Shown in pieces: positions 5,423 through 7,421 of a stretch of DNA of 7,421 nucleotides; the first letter of the stretch is position 1; each line of letters begins with the position of its first letter. The stretch is taken from contig CAKZUM010000093.1 of assembly GCA_937921525.1 (NCBI GenBank), positions 1-7,421 of the forward strand, written 5' to 3'. The DNA is from an uncultured Saprospiraceae bacterium. GTDB taxonomy: Bacteria; Bacteroidota; Bacteroidia; Chitinophagales; Saprospiraceae. The notes beneath the pieces were generated by a model. That model saw only the letters and a program-made list of their open reading frames with translations. It did no database searches and was not told the origin of the DNA. A program made the position numbers and the translations under genes.

Positions 5423-6820
5423 TTACGCCAAAGCTACCGTTCGAATCACCTCAATTTCTCCTACCGTTTTTGGAATAGGTGGACCTAATATTTTTTGGCC
5501 TTTTCCCGTAATTAAAACATTATCCTCAATACGAATACCCCCAAAATCTCGATAACTTTTTAGCTTGGAATAATTGATAAAGTTTTTGAATTTTCCTTCC
5601 TTATTCCAACGATCTATTAATTCTGGAATGAAGTAGATGCCCGGTTCTACTGTCATAACATGTCCTTTCGCCAAAGCTCTACCGAATCTAAGTGAACGCA
5701 AACCAAATTGTGGGCTTCGTTTTATATCATCGGTGTAGCCTACTAGATCTTCTCCTAAATCTTCCATGTCATGCACATCCAATCCTATCGCATGTCCTAA
5801 TCCGTGTGGGAAGAATAAGGCATGTGCCCCTTCTGCAACAGCAGCATCCGTATCGCCTTTCATCAGCCCTAAATCTTTCATGCCATTTACTAAAATTCTA
5901 GCGGCATCTAGATGAATGTCTTTATAAATAGCCCCTGGCTTACAAGCATCAATAGAGGCCATTTCCATCGCTAAGACCAGTTCATAAATATCTCTTTGCT
6001 TCTCGGTAAACTTTTCAGAAATAGGAAAGGTTCGGGTAATATCTCCTGCATAGTGCATTCCAGTTTCTGCCCCAAAGTCACCTAACAATAATTGTCCTTT
6101 CTTTAAAGTATTCCCATGATAGTGATTATGCAAGGTTTGTCCATTTACCGTTAAGATAATTGGATAGGCTAGATTGCCGCCTGCACTAATCGCAACGCCA
6201 TGTACCTTGCCTGTCACTTCTGCCTCTTTCATTCCTGGCTTAGCGGTACGCATTGCCGTTAAGTGCATGTCGGCAGTAATCGCCAATGCTTTTTCCATTT
6301 CTTTAATCTCTTCTTTCGTCTTGACTAAGGCTTGTTCTATAACCGCTTTTGCCAATGGAACACATGAAATACACGACAAGCCATTAATAGGTAAACCCAT
6401 CCATTCGCTTAACTTAATTTTATTTTCTGGCCGATAGGGAGGGAGAAAATGTATGGCTCTACCTGCTTTTTTGGCTTTTTTAATGATGGTAGCAATTTGA
6501 GTAGGTGGTATTACTTTCTTGATACCCGATTTTGCTGCCAATGATTTTAAAGAAGGTTGTGGCCCTGTCCATATCACGTCATCAATCGTCAACTCCGTAC
6601 CGAATAACATCGTCTCTCCTTTATCTACATCAATAATAGCTGTCAAACTTGGTAAGTCTAAGCCTATATAATAGAGAAAAGTACTATCCTGTCTAAAATG
6701 GTAGGTATTGTCGGTGTAGTTCATACTACTTAACTCGTTACCCATTAATAGGACTAAACCAGACTTGATTTGTTTTTTTAATACTTTTCTTCTTTTGGTG
6801 TAAGTCTTTTTTGGAAACAT
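5423..6820 (-). CDS. pepP: Xaa-Pro aminopeptidase (M24B, aminopeptidase P)
   Basis: This 465-aa cytosolic metallopeptidase removes an N-terminal residue that precedes proline. An N-terminal aminopeptidase-P domain spans about residues 4-135 and the pita-bread M24 catalytic domain about 170-450. All five dinuclear-metal ligands are visible: D248 and D260 in LLGDFGAETGMHYAGDITRT, H343 in FPHGLGHAIG, E392 in MTVEPGIYF and E432 in GGIRIEDNVL. D248 and D260 are 12 residues apart, against 11 in E. coli PepP; the extra residue is in the GAETGMHYAGD loop and is, as I recall, common in this phylum's enzymes. H339 and H350 also match substrate-side histidines of the family. The length is close to that of E. 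coli PepP (about 440 aa). No signal peptide is apparent. The start at 6820 has an AT-rich leader. It is divergent from carB and followed by the inverted-repeat element. Confidence 0.95.
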   Translation of the reverse strand: MFPKKTYTKRRKVLKKQIKSGLVLLMGNELSSMNYTDNTYHFRQDSTFLYYIGLDLPSLTAIIDVDKGETMLFGTELTIDDVIWTGPQPSLKSLAAKSGIKKVIPPTQIATIIKKAKKAGRAIHFLPPYRPENKIKLSEWMGLPINGLSCISCVPLAKAVIEQALVKTKEEIKEMEKALAITADMHLTAMRTAKPGMKEAEVTGKVHGVAISAGGNLAYPIILTVNGQTLHNHYHGNTLKKGQLLLGDFGAETGMHYAGDITRTFPISEKFTEKQRDIYELVLAMEMASIDACKPGAIYKDIHLDAARILVNGMKDLGLMKGDTDAAVAEGAHALFFPHGLGHAIGLDVHDMEDLGEDLVGYTDDIKRSPQFGLRSLRFGRALAKGHVMTVEPGIYFIPELIDRWNKEGKFKNFINYSKLKSYRDFGGIRIEDNVLITGKGQKILGPPIPKTVGEIEVIRTVALA

Positions 6821-6883
6821 TGATTTGTATTGATTAGTGAATAGTATTTTCTTTTTCTAAAAGAGTATTCTTAAGTAAACATT

Positions 6884-7037
6884 GTTCTTTTTGCATTCTG
6901 CGTAAGCTTATGCCTAGAGGCATAAAGAGTATAGCAAAAGAAAAGAACCAAAAACCCTAGACAAAAAGCCAGCCCATCCGCAAGCGGTTCGGGAATATAT
7001 TCCCTCATCTCCGATATTTTTGTCGGGCTATCCCGCC
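6884..7037. repeat. Run of nested hairpins upstream of pepP
   Basis: This is a non-coding stretch between the divergent pepP and carB genes. GTTCTTTTTGC (6884-6894) pairs imperfectly with 6934-6948. These arms enclose a perfect TATGCCT-AG-AGGCATA hairpin (6909-6924). CCGC-AA-GCGG is at 6978-6987. The 14-bp perfect palindrome GGGAATATATTCCC is at 6991-7004. CCGA (7011-7014) pairs with TCGG (7023-7026), and overlapping it CGGG (7024-7027) pairs with CCCG (7032-7035). The last two stems cannot form together. I recall similar arms containing GGTTCTTTT in Bacteroidota intergenic repeats, but this is memory, not a search. A 74-codon frame crosses the region on the minus strand and is judged spurious. 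Confidence 0.65.
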
Positions 7038-7300
7038 TAGATGTTGACCAAACAAAACTTATACCTAACGTGATTTTTTGAATTAATCTCTGCACTAAGG
7101 CTAAAGACGAGTAAAATTAATACATTCAGAACAATTTATCTAAATTTAAATACTCTATACTATTTGGGAAGCACCTCATTTAAAAAGTAATAATCTGCTT
7201 TTTACTGTGATTTTAAAAATTAAATTTTAATCCACTTATTTATCGATAATTAAAAGAATGGATTCTCCTTATTATTATTACCTTTTAAAAATAACTCTAT
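7038..7300. other. AT-rich non-coding stretch upstream of carB
   Basis: No convincing gene, RNA gene or strong palindrome is visible here. It is the carB-proximal part of the 558-bp gene-free gap between pepP and carB. It is very AT-rich, with A/T runs around 7140-7260, as expected of a promoter-bearing region in a low-GC genome. Confidence 0.6.
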
Positions 7301-7308
7301 TATCTTTG
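7301..7308 (+). promoter_or_regulatory. Bacteroidota-type -7 promoter box for carB
   Basis: TATCTTTG fits the TAnnTTTG -7 consensus of the primary sigma factor in Bacteroidota. It lies 70 bp upstream of the carB ATG, implying transcription start near 7314-7316 and a leader of about 65 nt. The -33 element is poor: TTA at 7278-7280 rather than TTG. The leader has a weak GTTC/GAAC stem (7343-7346 with 7358-7361) and then an A-rich run into the start codon. No clear pyrimidine-sensing attenuator is visible. Confidence 0.6.
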
Positions 7309-7378
7309 CGTAATTTTTTGCCCTGATCCCTCATAAAAATGGGTTCTTTTATTCAAGGAACAAAACAAAAAAAAACAG

Positions 7379-7421
7379 ATGCCGAAGGACAATTCTATTA
7401 AGTCGGTACTCATAATTGGAA
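7379..7421 (+). CDS. carB: Carbamoyl-phosphate synthase large subunit, N-terminus only
   Basis: The last 43 bases encode MPKDNSIKSVLIIG and then run off the window. This matches the conserved CarB N-terminus, typically MPK(R/D)xxIKxVLIIGxGPIVIGQ, the first strand of the N-terminal pre-ATP-grasp domain. CarB uses ammonia from the small subunit's glutaminase, with bicarbonate and two ATP, to make carbamoyl phosphate for arginine and pyrimidine synthesis. The ATG follows an A-rich tract with no Shine-Dalgarno site and a -7 box 70 bp upstream. Only 14 codons are available, so the call rests on a short but distinctive stretch. carA is not in the window upstream, so the two subunit genes are not adjacent in carA-carB order here. 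Confidence 0.85.
   Translation, partial: MPKDNSIKSVLIIG

Noticed and set aside
6174..6437. An 87-codon + strand frame inside pepP.
   Set aside because: It is the antisense shadow of the intact pepP catalytic region.
6871..7095. A 74-codon minus-strand frame with a hydrophobic centre upstream of pepP.
   Set aside because: It lies almost entirely over nested hairpins, its sequence is dictated by those palindromes, and it matches no family I know. It is more likely a repeat than a gene.

Overview
The window looks like chromosomal DNA of a free-living Bacteroidota bacterium, possibly near the Saprospiria. That placement is an inference. It rests on the AT-rich coding sequence, A-rich leaders without Shine-Dalgarno sites, a TAnnTTTG -7 box in front of carB, and protein types that I know best from this phylum: a divergent ureohydrolase-fold protein, a full-length AtuA-family protein, and an M24B aminopeptidase with the GAETxMHYAGD metal motif. 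No phage, plasmid, CRISPR, tRNA or rRNA signature is visible.

Layout. Positions 1-187 hold the 3' end of a CoA-binding (YccU-like) protein on the + strand. A 357-bp gap follows, filled by a composite palindromic repeat. Next comes a 358-aa ureohydrolase-fold protein (545-1621, +), whose canonical manganese-binding motifs appear to be lost. It converges, 3 bp apart, on a membrane M50-type metallopeptidase (1625-2323, -). Upstream of the peptidase is an array of 36-bp palindromic tandem repeats (2339-2546), directly after the stop codon of an AtuA-family protein (2547-4319, -). A two-half GNAT acetyltransferase (4426-5256, -) and a complete Xaa-Pro aminopeptidase (5423-6820, -) follow. A 558-bp gene-free stretch separates that gene from the divergent carB, of which only the first 14 codons are present (7379 onward, +).

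Functional picture. The genes are mostly unrelated housekeeping or peripheral metabolism: arginine/pyrimidine precursor synthesis (carB), peptide turnover (PepP), intramembrane proteolysis (M50B-like), acyl-CoA or terpene-type catabolism (AtuA family) and acetyl transfer (GNAT). The four minus-strand genes lie in tandem but are separated by 106-223 bp of structured DNA, so they need not form one operon. I see no coherent multi-gene system.

The most unusual content lies between the genes. Every spacer longer than 100 bp carries palindromic DNA, and the types look unrelated to each other. They are a 287-bp composite inverted/direct repeat, the 36-bp tandem hairpin array, a small GC-rich hairpin, a 126-bp element with 30-bp imperfect inverted ends and two competing pairings, and a 154-bp run of nested hairpins. 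These could be dispersed palindromic repeats or MITE-like elements, or in some cases structured RNA leaders. Genome-wide copy number would decide.
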